64,000 nt of DNA from Phytopseudomonas punonensis (GCF_900142655.1 NZ_FRBQ01000008.1:1-64000); one strand, 5' to 3'. Numbered from the stretch's first letter, positions 47,232 through 54,816 are shown. The notes: a model not told the origin generated them from the letters alone. Made by a program: numbers and translations.

Positions 47232-47336
47232 TCGCAGCGCTCCGCCAACAACGCATTCAACATGAACTTCGATGATGGCAATCAGAACAACAACGACAAG
47301 AACAACGAGCTCCGCGTCCGCCCCGTCCGCAGATTC
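47232..47336 (+). repeat. DGR template repeat TR
   Basis: 105 bp, rich in AAC codons (nine AAC triplets in the reading phase of the targets), flanked 5' by TCGCAGCGCTCCGCC and 3' by the GC-rich invariant CTCCGCGTCCGCCCCGTCC. It is the only copy with A at all variable sites, and it lies directly before, and partly inside, the RT gene. Confidence 0.95.
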
Positions 47337-48432
47337 GAATGGTGCTCCCTACCCCTTCAGCGCCCTGGTACAGGCCTACTACGACTGCCGGCGCTCCAAG
47401 CGCAACAGCGCCAGCGCGCTGGCATTCGAGCAGCACCTGGAACGCAACCTCATGCAACTCCACCGCGACCTGCTCACTGGCCGATACCAGCCAGGCCGCT
47501 CAATCTGTTTCGTCGTCACCCGGCCAAAGGCGCGCGAAGTATGGGCCGCAGACTTCCGCGACCGCATCGTGCACCACCTGCTCTACAACCACATCGGTCC
47601 GGCCATCGAGCGCACCTTCATAGCCGACAGCTGCGCCTGCATCCCAGGGCGCGGCACGCTTTACGCAGGCAGGCGGCTCGAAGCGAAAGTGCGCAGCGCC
47701 AGCCAGAACTGGGCGGAACCCTGCTGGTACCTCAAGTGCGACCTGGCCAACTTCTTCGTGGCCATCGACAAGCACGTGCTCTGGCAGCAACTGGCACCGC
47801 GCATCACCGAACCCTGGTGGCGATCACTCGCCCACCAGGTGCTCATGCACGACCCGCGCGAGAACTACGAAACCCGAAGCCCGGCGCACCTCTTCAACAA
47901 GGTGCCCCAGCACAAGCGACTGGCCGTGCAGCCGGCGAGCAAGGGGCTGCCAATTGGCAACCTATCGTCGCAGTTCTTCGCCAACGTCTACCTCGATGCG
48001 CTCGACCAGTTCTGCAAGCACCAGCTCGGCGTGAGGCACTACATCCGCTACGTCGACGACTTCGTGCTGCTGCACGAATCCCCGCAACAGCTGAACGAAT
48101 GGCTGCAGCAGATCAACGCCTTCCTACCCACGCTGGGAGCAAGGCTGAACCCCAAGAAGACGATCCTTCAGCCCGTAGACCGGGGTATCGACTTCGTCGG
48201 CCACGTCATCAAGCCCTGGCGCCGAACCACCCGCAAGCGATCGGTTGCCCAGGCCCTGAAACGCACAGCCCAGGCTCCAGCCGAGCAACTGCGCGAAACC
48301 GCCAATAGCTACTTCGGCCTGCTCACCCAGGCCAGCCATAGCCAGAAGGACCGGGCGGCGCTCGCCAACCTGGTGCTTAAACGCGGCCATGCCGTAAACG
48401 GCGCACTGACCAAGACCTACCCCAAGAAATAA
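47272..48432 (+). CDS. DGR reverse transcriptase
   Basis: Up to 386 residues. RT motifs: YLKCDLANFF (Asp157), SKGLPIGNLSSQ (IGNLSSQ at 228-234, the IGxxxSQ form typical of DGR enzymes instead of QGxxxSP), and YIRYVDDF (YVDD at 260-263), followed by the thumb. It reverse-transcribes the template RNA with errors at adenines and delivers the cDNA to the variable repeats. The frame is closed upstream by TGA at 47263 and the only ATGs before the conserved N-terminus (47272, 47275) lie inside the template; no Shine-Dalgarno is seen, so a non-ATG start near 47340 is possible. Confidence 0.95.
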   Translation: MMAIRTTTTRTTSSASAPSADSNGAPYPFSALVQAYYDCRRSKRNSASALAFEQHLERNLMQLHRDLLTGRYQPGRSICFVVTRPKAREVWAADFRDRIVHHLLYNHIGPAIERTFIADSCACIPGRGTLYAGRRLEAKVRSASQNWAEPCWYLKCDLANFFVAIDKHVLWQQLAPRITEPWWRSLAHQVLMHDPRENYETRSPAHLFNKVPQHKRLAVQPASKGLPIGNLSSQFFANVYLDALDQFCKHQLGVRHYIRYVDDFVLLHESPQQLNEWLQQINAFLPTLGARLNPKKTILQPVDRGIDFVGHVIKPWRRTTRKRSVAQALKRTAQAPAEQLRETANSYFGLLTQASHSQKDRAALANLVLKRGHAVNGALTKTYPKK

Positions 48433-48489
48433 TCACCCACAGCCGCGCCGCATCCAGCCATGGAGGGCGCCCGCCGCCTGGAGAACGCC

Positions 48490-48627
48490 ATGCGAGCACC
48501 CGTTAAATCCTGCTGGTACGTCTGCCTCCCCTGCGGCAAGCGCTTCCCCATGGTCGGCTCTAAATGCGACCACGACGAAGCGCTGGCCCACGCCCTGAGC
48601 ATCTGGCCCCACTGCTGGGTTGAGTAG
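48490..48627 (+). CDS. 45-residue zinc-ribbon-like mini-protein
   Basis: Reads MRAPVKSCWYVCLPCGKRFP... and ends SIWPHCWVE, stop TAG. GGAG lies six bases before the ATG. CWYVCLPC with later Cys26 and His28 (CDHD) could hold a zinc ion. It lies between the RT and the cytosine methyltransferase in the same direction. No family recognised. Confidence 0.6.
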   Translation: MRAPVKSCWYVCLPCGKRFPMVGSKCDHDEALAHALSIWPHCWVE

Positions 48628-48644
48628 CCGCCCGAGAGAAACCC

Positions 48645-49670
48645 ATGCCCGCCTACTACAACGAACACGACCCCTACGCCGCCCAGTGGCTGCGCAACCT
48701 CATCGCCGCCGGGCACATCGCGGCGGGCGATGTCGATGAACGCTCGATCGAGGATGTTCACCCTGATGACCTCAAGCCATATACCCAATGCCATTTCTTC
48801 GCCGGCGTCGGCGTCTGGTCTCTCGCCCTTCGCCGTGCCGGCTGGAGTGATGACCGACCTGTTTGGACGGGTTCCTGTCCGTGCCAACCTTTCTCCGCGG
48901 CAGGCCAAGGAGCTGGGTTTGATGACGAGCGCCATCTCTGGCCAGCTTTTGCCTGGCTCATCGGCGAGCGACAGCCTCCAGTCATCTTTGGAGAACAGGT
49001 TGCAAGCAAGGACGCAGGCCCTTGGCTCGACCTTGTACAAACTGACCTGGAAGCGATGGAGTACGCCCTCGGGGCCATCCCGTTTCCGGCTGCGGGCGTC
49101 GGTGCTCCGCACATCCGCGACCGACTCTACTGGGTGGCCGACGCCAACCGCCGCACTGGCAACCAAGGGCGTGAGAACCTTCGAGGGCGGGCTGCTGGAG
49201 GCGATGCGCAACCACGGCCCGGATCTGGCAGCGGCAGCGTGCTTGGCGGGCTGGACCACCCCGACAACACGGGACTGGAAGGACTCCGGCGCGGACATAA
49301 AGCCCCGGGAGGACGGATCGCAACGCTTCGATCAGTTACCGAGGCAGGCGAACTTGGCGGGCTGGCAGACGCCCACGGCGATCGACAGCCGCCGGGGCGA
49401 TTACCAGTACGATCAGGGCGACAAGAGCAAGCCCCGGCCGTCGAACCAGGGCATGGCCAAGATGTGCGGCCCGGCCCGGTTAACGGCCTCTGGCGAGATG
49501 CTGACTGGCTCTTCTGCCGGGATGGCAAGTGGCGGCCAGTTGGACCCGGCACATTCCCGCTGGCTAATGGGGCTCCCTCCCGAGTGGGACGCCTGCGCGC
49601 CTACGGAAACGCCATCAATGCTGAAGCGGCGGCGCAATTCATAGCCGCCTACCTCGAGGCCACCCCATGA
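48645..49670 (+). CDS. DNA C5-cytosine methyltransferase
   Basis: 341 residues. Motif I HFFAGVGVWSLALRRAG, motif IV GSCPCQPFSAAGQGAGF (catalytic Cys80), motif VI FGEQVAS (Glu), motif VIII-like APHIRDRLYWVAD, motif X RLRAYGNAINAEAAAQFI. The long Gly-rich target recognition region (about 170-270) is low in order, perhaps because another frame is coded on the same bases. It is typical of Pseudomonas lambdoid phages. It probably masks phage DNA from restriction. Confidence 0.9.
   Translation: MPAYYNEHDPYAAQWLRNLIAAGHIAAGDVDERSIEDVHPDDLKPYTQCHFFAGVGVWSLALRRAGWSDDRPVWTGSCPCQPFSAAGQGAGFDDERHLWPAFAWLIGERQPPVIFGEQVASKDAGPWLDLVQTDLEAMEYALGAIPFPAAGVGAPHIRDRLYWVADANRRTGNQGRENLRGRAAGGDAQPRPGSGSGSVLGGLDHPDNTGLEGLRRGHKAPGGRIATLRSVTEAGELGGLADAHGDRQPPGRLPVRSGRQEQAPAVEPGHGQDVRPGPVNGLWRDADWLFCRDGKWRPVGPGTFPLANGAPSRVGRLRAYGNAINAEAAAQFIAAYLEATP
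48850..49644 (+). CDS. Overlapping reading frame inside the cytosine methyltransferase gene
   Basis: 264 residues in the frame +1 relative to the methyltransferase, starting MTDLFGRVPVRANLSPRQAK (a longer frame reaches 48730). LGSTLYKLTWKRWSTPSGPSRFRLRASVLRTS, GWTTPTTRDWKDSGADIKPR and CGPARLTASGEMLTGSSAGM followed by SRWLMGLPPEWDACAPT recur as annotated phage proteins in my memory, so it is probably a real, dual-coded gene. GGAG lies 3 nt before the ATG. No function is known. Confidence 0.55.
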   Translation: MTDLFGRVPVRANLSPRQAKELGLMTSAISGQLLPGSSASDSLQSSLENRLQARTQALGSTLYKLTWKRWSTPSGPSRFRLRASVLRTSATDSTGWPTPTAALATKGVRTFEGGLLEAMRNHGPDLAAAACLAGWTTPTTRDWKDSGADIKPREDGSQRFDQLPRQANLAGWQTPTAIDSRRGDYQYDQGDKSKPRPSNQGMAKMCGPARLTASGEMLTGSSAGMASGGQLDPAHSRWLMGLPPEWDACAPTETPSMLKRRRNS

Positions 49671-50122
49671 AACGCAAACCCAACAACACCCGCGCCCGCA
49701 TGGAGCGGGCCATGCGCGGCCTGGTGCGCGTCAACCACGTGGCGGTGGTCGACATCTCCACCTGCGAGCGGCACGTCATGGTCAACCTGCGCACCGGGCG
49801 CCTCATCCCGCCCGGCGAAATCGGCCGGGCCGTGTGCGACGTCTCGCACCGCTGGTCACTGTTCATCGCCGCGCTCTGCGCAGAGCCAGGCGGCAACCGC
49901 TACATGAAGTTCGTGCTCATCACCACGCAAAGCAACTACATGGCCGAACACCTCACCGACCTCATCGAAGGCTACTACCAAGAGCTCGCCGCCAACTGCA
50001 ACGCAAAACACCTGCTCGGCCCCGCATGGATCGCCGTGCCCAACGATGTCGAAATCGAAGAAGCCCAAGCCCACCAGCTATTCAAAGCCCTCGGCGCCTG
50101 GGCCGAACCGGCAGCTGCGTAG
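49667..50122 (+). CDS. Conserved phage protein of unknown function
   Basis: 151 residues, MKRKPNNTRARMERAMRGLVRVNHVAVVDISTCERHVMVNLRTGRLIPPGEIGRAVCDVSHRWSLFIAALC... The start overlaps the methyltransferase stop (ATGA). Basic N-terminus, then a mixed domain. The type recurs behind this methyltransferase in Pseudomonas phages as I recall. Function unknown. Confidence 0.6.
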   Translation: MKRKPNNTRARMERAMRGLVRVNHVAVVDISTCERHVMVNLRTGRLIPPGEIGRAVCDVSHRWSLFIAALCAEPGGNRYMKFVLITTQSNYMAEHLTDLIEGYYQELAANCNAKHLLGPAWIAVPNDVEIEEAQAHQLFKALGAWAEPAAA

Positions 50123-50240
50123 CTCCAGCTATTCCAAATAGCCACAGGCCCACCGGCATTCCTTGCCAGACGCACCCGCAGGCCTGCAGCCCTTCCAGTA
50201 TCCCATGCCCAACATTGCCGCTGATGCGGCGAGGTGAACT

Positions 50241-51287
50241 ATGACCGCACCACACCTGCAACACCTGGCAGCGCTGATCGCCAACGATGGCCACGCCGCA
50301 AGCTTCCATAGCCTGGGCCAGTACCGAAGCGCGCTGCTGAAAGAGATTGCCCAGACCAGCGCCACGCCTGAGCAGGAGCCGGTAGCAGGAGATCCGCCGG
50401 GAAGTTTTACCAAGCACATGGAATACATGGAGCGTTGCCGCCAGCAGCAAAAAACCATCGACGGCATGAATGCCGCACACTGGGAGGTAGTGCAAAAGCT
50501 CGAAGCCGCCACCCAGCGCGCCGATGCGGCTGAGCGGAAGCTGGGCGAGGTGGTGGAGTTGCTGCTGTTGATTAAGAAGCAGCCAGGTCTCAACGAAATA
50601 CACCGTGCGCGCATCAATACCCTGCTATCCGCCAGCGCAGAGCCTTCCGGCTATTCAAAGATCGGTGATACCCGTATCAAACCTGATGGATCGGTATCCA
50701 CTCTGGTGGATACTGGCGATGGTGATATTGGTACGGTAACAACAGGCTGCCCGCCTATTGCTTGCGTACTAGACAAGAAGAACGGCGTAATTAAGTCAGC
50801 AGAACAACCTACGCAGGAAGAGCTGGGCGAAGACGCTCGCGACCTACAGGCGCGGGATGATCAAGAGCGCGCTCTGTTCGAGCGCGAGGAGCGATACATG
50901 GTCATCAAGCTGAGCAAATTGGCCGATGACCAGGGCGACGATATGGATCGCCAAGAGCAGATCTATCGCCTAGCTCATTTCGGCAACGCCATGGTTGAGT
51001 GTGTGGTTGTCGAGTCCGATTGGCCGGAGTACCCAGCGGTCTGGCAGATGATCGAAGATCGGATGAAAGGCAAGCAGCCCGCCAGCGTGGCGGTGCCGGA
51101 TGAGCTGCGAGCTGAGATCATGCGCGCGGATGGAGTGCTTGCCGCCCTCACGGCTTGCACAAGGCCGCTGGAAAGGCTTGAGCGAAACCATGGAGCCGAC
51201 TGGTCGAAGGCGATAGACAGCATTCGCCGAGATCTGCTCAATGCACTCGCCGCCCACCGCGCCCAGGCGCAAGGCGGTGTTGCGTGA
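50241..51287 (+). CDS. Composite early phage protein (Ea22-like region), unknown function
   Basis: 348 residues. The N-terminal about 130 residues form a helical, coiled-coil region (MEYMERCRQQQKTIDGMNAAHWEVVQKLEAATQRADAAERKLGEVVELLLLIKKQ), typical of mosaic early proteins of lambdoid phages; the middle is low-order, and the C-terminal half is acidic and helical (ALFEREERYMVIKLSKLADDQGDDMDRQEQIY, VPDELRAEIMRADGVLAALTACTRPLERL). It overlaps the mini-gene behind it (GTGA). Function unknown. Confidence 0.6.
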   Translation: MTAPHLQHLAALIANDGHAASFHSLGQYRSALLKEIAQTSATPEQEPVAGDPPGSFTKHMEYMERCRQQQKTIDGMNAAHWEVVQKLEAATQRADAAERKLGEVVELLLLIKKQPGLNEIHRARINTLLSASAEPSGYSKIGDTRIKPDGSVSTLVDTGDGDIGTVTTGCPPIACVLDKKNGVIKSAEQPTQEELGEDARDLQARDDQERALFEREERYMVIKLSKLADDQGDDMDRQEQIYRLAHFGNAMVECVVVESDWPEYPAVWQMIEDRMKGKQPASVAVPDELRAEIMRADGVLAALTACTRPLERLERNHGADWSKAIDSIRRDLLNALAAHRAQAQGGVA

Positions 51288-51364
51288 CCAGAGTCACCTA
51301 TTGCCGCGGTACCGGTCTGAAAGTAATCGACTGCACCTGCCTGCGCTGCACCCCCACCCGCTAA
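51284..51364 (+). CDS. 26-residue Cys-rich mini-protein
   Basis: GTG start overlapping the previous stop (GTGA). It reads MTRVTYCRGTGLKVIDCTCLRCTPTR with Cys7, Cys17, Cys19 and Cys22. The coupling and Cys spacing suggest a real, metal-binding mini-protein, but at this length it may be chance. Confidence 0.35.
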   Translation: MTRVTYCRGTGLKVIDCTCLRCTPTR

Positions 51365-51421
51365 ACCCTGAACCCAACCCCTCAATCAGGCTGCCGGCCC
51401 CGCCGGCGGTGAGGCCCCGTC

Positions 51422-51814
51422 ATGCCCATGCACCTGATCTACATCGCCGGCCCGTACCGCGGTCCGGATCGGGCAGCCATTGCCCGCAACATCGCCAACG
51501 CCCGGGCCGTCGCCATCCACGCCGCCGAACAAGGCTGGTTCCCGGTATGCCCTCACCTCAACACCGCGCACATGGAAGAAGACCTGCCCTTCCCCGACGA
51601 CTACTGGCTGGCCGGCACCATGCTGCTCATGGAGCAATGCGCCGCCGTCGTCCTGGTGCCCGGCTGGCAGAACAGCACCGGCACCCTCGCCGAAATCGCC
51701 CGCGCCAAGCAGCTCGGCATCCCCGTCTTCACCAACCACAAGGTGCTGTGCTTCGCCGACGAGTTCCGCGCGCCAGCCATACCCACTCCCCGGCCCGCGC
51801 CGGAATCGAGGTGA
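51422..51814 (+). CDS. DUF4406 protein, nucleoside 2-deoxyribosyltransferase-like
   Basis: 130 residues. MHLIYIAGPYRGPDRAAIARNIANARAVAIHAAEQGWFPVCPHLNT, DDYWLAGTMLLMEQCAAVVLVPGWQNSTGTLAEIARAKQLGIPVF are the signature of DUF4406, related to nucleoside deoxyribosyltransferases (GPY start, S/T-G-x-x-x-E loop). It could act on nucleotides or their derivatives. It precedes xis and int. Confidence 0.85.
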   Translation: MPMHLIYIAGPYRGPDRAAIARNIANARAVAIHAAEQGWFPVCPHLNTAHMEEDLPFPDDYWLAGTMLLMEQCAAVVLVPGWQNSTGTLAEIARAKQLGIPVFTNHKVLCFADEFRAPAIPTPRPAPESR

Positions 51815-51816
51815 TT

Positions 51817-52152
51817 ATGCCCGCCGTCCAGCTCACGGAGCCGCTCGACAAGCTCTCCGAAAAACAGATGGCCGAGTATCTCGGCACCACGGCGCGCGCG
51901 CTCGAGGCGAAGCGCGCCCGCAAGCAGATCCCTGAGGGGGTCTGGAAGAAGATCGGCAGCCGCATTTTTTACAGCATCAAGAGGTACAACGAATGGCAAG
52001 AAAGCCTGTGGCACTGCCCACCGGAGTTGAAATTCGGAACGGCGCCATCCGCATCCGCTTCAGCTGGAAGCGTAAGCGCTGCTCAGAAACCCTCTCGTAC
52101 CCCGCCACGCAAGCGGGCATCAACGCTGCATCCCGTCTACGCGATCAAGTAA
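51817..52152 (+). CDS. Excisionase with unusual C-terminal extension
   Basis: 111 residues from ATG 51817. Residues about 10-62 (DKLSEKQMAEYLGTTARALEAKRARKQIPEGVWKKIGSRIFYSIKRYNEWQESLW) match the winged-helix excisionases, which bend attachment DNA and steer the integrase to excision. Excisionases usually end about here; this frame runs on for about 45 more residues (Ser/Ala-rich, basic end), entirely over the first 160 bp of int in another frame. Confidence 0.8.
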   Translation: MPAVQLTEPLDKLSEKQMAEYLGTTARALEAKRARKQIPEGVWKKIGSRIFYSIKRYNEWQESLWHCPPELKFGTAPSASASAGSVSAAQKPSRTPPRKRASTLHPVYAIK

Positions 52153-53174
52153 TCCAGCTGATCAAGCTCGGGCTGATGACTGAACAGAAGTACGCCGAGC
52201 TCTTCCCCAACTCCCCCAACGCGATCGCCAGCGTAAGCCGTGGCTTCGGTCAGTACGCCCAGGTGTGGCTTGACAGCCGCACGCTGGCCGAGGGCTCAAG
52301 GGACAACTACAAGTCGGTGCTGAACGTGTGGTGGATGCCCTACCTGGCCACCACACCGCTGACCAACCTGACACCGGCGCTGATGCGCGAACTCCTGGTT
52401 CAAATGCCGTGGACCAGCAATGCGGTAAAGGCCAACGCCATGACGAAGATCAGCACCATCCTCGACGGAGCCGTTGCCGATCAGCTGATAGCGGTTAACC
52501 CGATGCTGGAACTGGAAAAGCCAGGCCGGGAAAGCAAGAAGATCGATCCATTTTCCCAGGCCGAGGCGGACAAGATCATCGCGGCCTTCTACGCGGCCGA
52601 CCACTGGCCATCGAGGATCTACGGCGCCTTCTTCGAATTCGCCTACTACACAGGCATGCGGCTCGGCGAAATTGCCGCATTGCGCTGGGAAGAGGTGGAC
52701 ACGCAAAAGCGCGTCGCCCTGGTCTGCCGGGTGGTGGCAAAGAAAAAGATCGTCGAACGCACCAAGACCAAGAAGGATCGCTACGTGCTGCTCAACGACC
52801 GGGCCATTCACGCGCTGGAATACGCCAAGGCCTACATCGCCAGGCGCTTGCGCGGGGATGGGCGGCTGGAGGAATTCCCCTACTGTTTCCCGCCCAGCAA
52901 GGGCCAGGTGTACGTCCATCAGACGAGTGACCTGCATCATCAGTGGCGCCCAACCCTGAAAGCGCTGGGTATTCGCTACCGTCCTCCGTACAATGCGCGC
53001 CACACTTACGCAACCATGTGCCTGATGGCGGGAATGGCCCCAGCCTTCATCGCCAAGCAATTGGGCAACTCGGTGCAGATTCTGCTTTCACGCTACGCAC
53101 GCTGGATCGATGGCGAGGGTGACTGGGCAGAGATGAGCAAACTAAAACTTGCCCCAAATCTGCCCCAAGACTAA
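51993..53174 (+). CDS. Prophage integrase, tyrosine recombinase
   Basis: 393 residues. N-terminal arm-binding domain (KPVALPTGVEIRNGAIRIRFSWKRKRCSETL), SAM-like core-binding domain (about 80-170), catalytic domain with Arg223 (YTGMRLGEIAALRW), Arg336-His337 (YNARHTYAT) and Tyr368 (LLSRYARW). It catalyses integration at the start of ybiT and, with the excisionase, excision. Its 3' end contains the right-arm repeats and attR follows 34 bp later. Confidence 0.93.
   Translation: MARKPVALPTGVEIRNGAIRIRFSWKRKRCSETLSYPATQAGINAASRLRDQVIQLIKLGLMTEQKYAELFPNSPNAIASVSRGFGQYAQVWLDSRTLAEGSRDNYKSVLNVWWMPYLATTPLTNLTPALMRELLVQMPWTSNAVKANAMTKISTILDGAVADQLIAVNPMLELEKPGRESKKIDPFSQAEADKIIAAFYAADHWPSRIYGAFFEFAYYTGMRLGEIAALRWEEVDTQKRVALVCRVVAKKKIVERTKTKKDRYVLLNDRAIHALEYAKAYIARRLRGDGRLEEFPYCFPPSKGQVYVHQTSDLHHQWRPTLKALGIRYRPPYNARHTYATMCLMAGMAPAFIAKQLGNSVQILLSRYARWIDGEGDWAEMSKLKLAPNLPQD
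53150..53169 (+). promoter_or_regulatory. Candidate integrase arm-type sites, right arm
   Basis: TGCCCCAAA (53150-53158) and TGCCCCAAG (53161-53169), 11 bp apart, inside the last codons of int. They match the left-arm pair at 3016-3036 in sequence and orientation. Confidence 0.5.
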
Positions 53175-53207
53175 ATCCACACATCTGAAATACGCGAGAT
53201 AGAGCAC

Positions 53208-53240
53208 TTTGATTTCCACCGCTAACATAACCATGCAGTT
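53208..53240. other. attR, right prophage attachment site
   Basis: Thirty of 33 positions match attL at 2904-2936. It contains the TTG start (53209) and first codons of the intact ybiT frame; DNA to the left of the crossover is now phage DNA, so the leader of ybiT comes from the phage. Confidence 0.9.
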
Positions 53241-54795
53241 TGGCGCCAAGCCGCTGTTCGAGAACGTGTCCGTTAAGTTCAACAACGGCAACCGCTACGG
53301 CCTGATCGGCGCCAACGGATGTGGCAAGTCGACCTTCATGAAGATTCTCGGTGGCGATCTCGACCCTTCCGGTGGCCAGGTCATGCTCGAGCCGAACGTA
53401 CGCCTGGGTAAGCTGCGCCAGGATCAGTTCGCGTACGAGCAATTCAACGTGATCGACACCGTGATCATGGGCCACGAGGAGCTGTGGAAGGTCAAAGCCG
53501 AGCGCGACCGCATCTATTCGCTGCCAGAAATGAGCGAAGAAGACGGCATGAAGGTCGGCGAGCTCGAAGGTGAGTTCGCCGAGATGGACGGCTACACCGC
53601 TGAGTCCCGCGCCGGCGAGCTGCTGCTCGGCCTGGGCATTCCGTTGGAGCAGCATTTCGGCCCCATGAGCGAAGTCGCTCCAGGCTGGAAACTGCGCGTG
53701 TTGCTGGCACAGGCACTGTTCTCCGATCCAGATGTGCTACTGCTCGACGAGCCAACCAACCACCTGGACATCAACACCATCCGCTGGCTGGAAACGATCC
53801 TCACGGCGCGTAACAGCACCATGATCATCATTTCCCACGACCGTCACTTCCTGAACTCGGTCTGCACCCACATGGCTGACCTGGATTACGGCGAGCTGCG
53901 CCTGTTCCCGGGCAACTACGACGAGTACATGACTGCCGCGACCCAGTCGCGCGAGCAGCTGCTGGCCGACAACGCCAAGAAGAAAGCGCAGATCTCCGAG
54001 CTGCAGAGCTTCGTCAGCCGCTTCTCGGCCAACGCCTCGAAAGCCAAGCAGGCCACTAGCCGCGCCAAGCAGATCGACAAGATCCAGCTGGCCGAGGTCA
54101 AGCCGTCGAGCCGCGTGAGCCCGTTCATTCGCTTCGAGCAGACCAAGAAGCTGCATCGCCAGGCCGTGACCATCGAGAAGCTCAGCAAGGCGTTCGATGA
54201 CAAGGTGCTGTTCAAGAACTTCAGTTTCACCGTCGAAGCCGGCGAGCGCGTAGCGATCATCGGCCCCAACGGTATCGGCAAGACCACCCTGCTGCGCACC
54301 CTGGTCGGCGAACTGCAGCCCGATGCCGGCGCAGTGAAATGGACCGAGAGCGCCGAAGTCGGTTACTACGCCCAGGACCACGCCCACGATTTCGAAGACG
54401 ACGTGACCCTGTTCGACTGGATGGGACAGTGGACCACCGGTGAGCAAGTGATTCGCGGCACCCTGGGCCGCATGCTGTTCTCCAACGACGAGATCCTCAA
54501 GTCGGTCAAGGTGATCTCCGGTGGTGAGCAAGGCCGCATGCTGTTCGGCAAGCTGATCCTGCAAAAGCCCAACGTGCTGGTGATGGACGAACCGACCAAC
54601 CACCTGGACATGGAATCCATCGAAGCGCTCAACCTGGCGCTGGAGAACTACCCGGGCACGCTGATCTTCGTCAGCCATGACCGCGAGTTCGTCGGCTCCC
54701 TGGCCACGCGCATCATCGAGCTGTCGGACAACGGCGTGACCGACTTCAGCGGCACCTACGACGATTACCTGCGCAGCCAGGGCATCATCGTTTGA
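53209..54795 (+). CDS. ybiT: ABC-F ATPase YbiT
   Basis: 528 residues. Two ABC domains: first Walker A GANGCGKST (34-42), signature LSGG-type region VAPGWKLRVLLAQALFSDPDVLLLDEPTNHLD; then the ABC-F linker (AATQSREQLLADNAKKKAQI), second Walker A GPNGIGKTT and VISGGEQGRMLFGKLILQKPNVLVMDEPTNHLD. It agrees closely with E. coli YbiT throughout. ABC-F proteins bind the ribosomal E site. The start is TTG at 53209 in attR; the same TTG is in the attL copy, so TTG is the native start. Promoter and ribosome site upstream are now of phage origin. Confidence 0.95.
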   Translation: MISTANITMQFGAKPLFENVSVKFNNGNRYGLIGANGCGKSTFMKILGGDLDPSGGQVMLEPNVRLGKLRQDQFAYEQFNVIDTVIMGHEELWKVKAERDRIYSLPEMSEEDGMKVGELEGEFAEMDGYTAESRAGELLLGLGIPLEQHFGPMSEVAPGWKLRVLLAQALFSDPDVLLLDEPTNHLDINTIRWLETILTARNSTMIIISHDRHFLNSVCTHMADLDYGELRLFPGNYDEYMTAATQSREQLLADNAKKKAQISELQSFVSRFSANASKAKQATSRAKQIDKIQLAEVKPSSRVSPFIRFEQTKKLHRQAVTIEKLSKAFDDKVLFKNFSFTVEAGERVAIIGPNGIGKTTLLRTLVGELQPDAGAVKWTESAEVGYYAQDHAHDFEDDVTLFDWMGQWTTGEQVIRGTLGRMLFSNDEILKSVKVISGGEQGRMLFGKLILQKPNVLVMDEPTNHLDMESIEALNLALENYPGTLIFVSHDREFVGSLATRIIELSDNGVTDFSGTYDDYLRSQGIIV

Positions 54796-54816
54796 TCGAC
54801 TGAGCCGACATGAGCC

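Noticed and set aside
42194..47336. Interpretation of the four similar repeats as a simple tandem duplication or gene family
   Set aside because: All 36 substitutions fall on template adenines and the flanking GC-rich ends are identical, which random divergence would not give.
47262..48308. Second frame across the reverse transcriptase that begins like the DGR variable end (MNFDDGNQNNN)
   Set aside because: The first 25 codons are simply the template read in target phase; the rest is Arg/Pro-rich shadow of the RT gene. There is no fourth target gene here.
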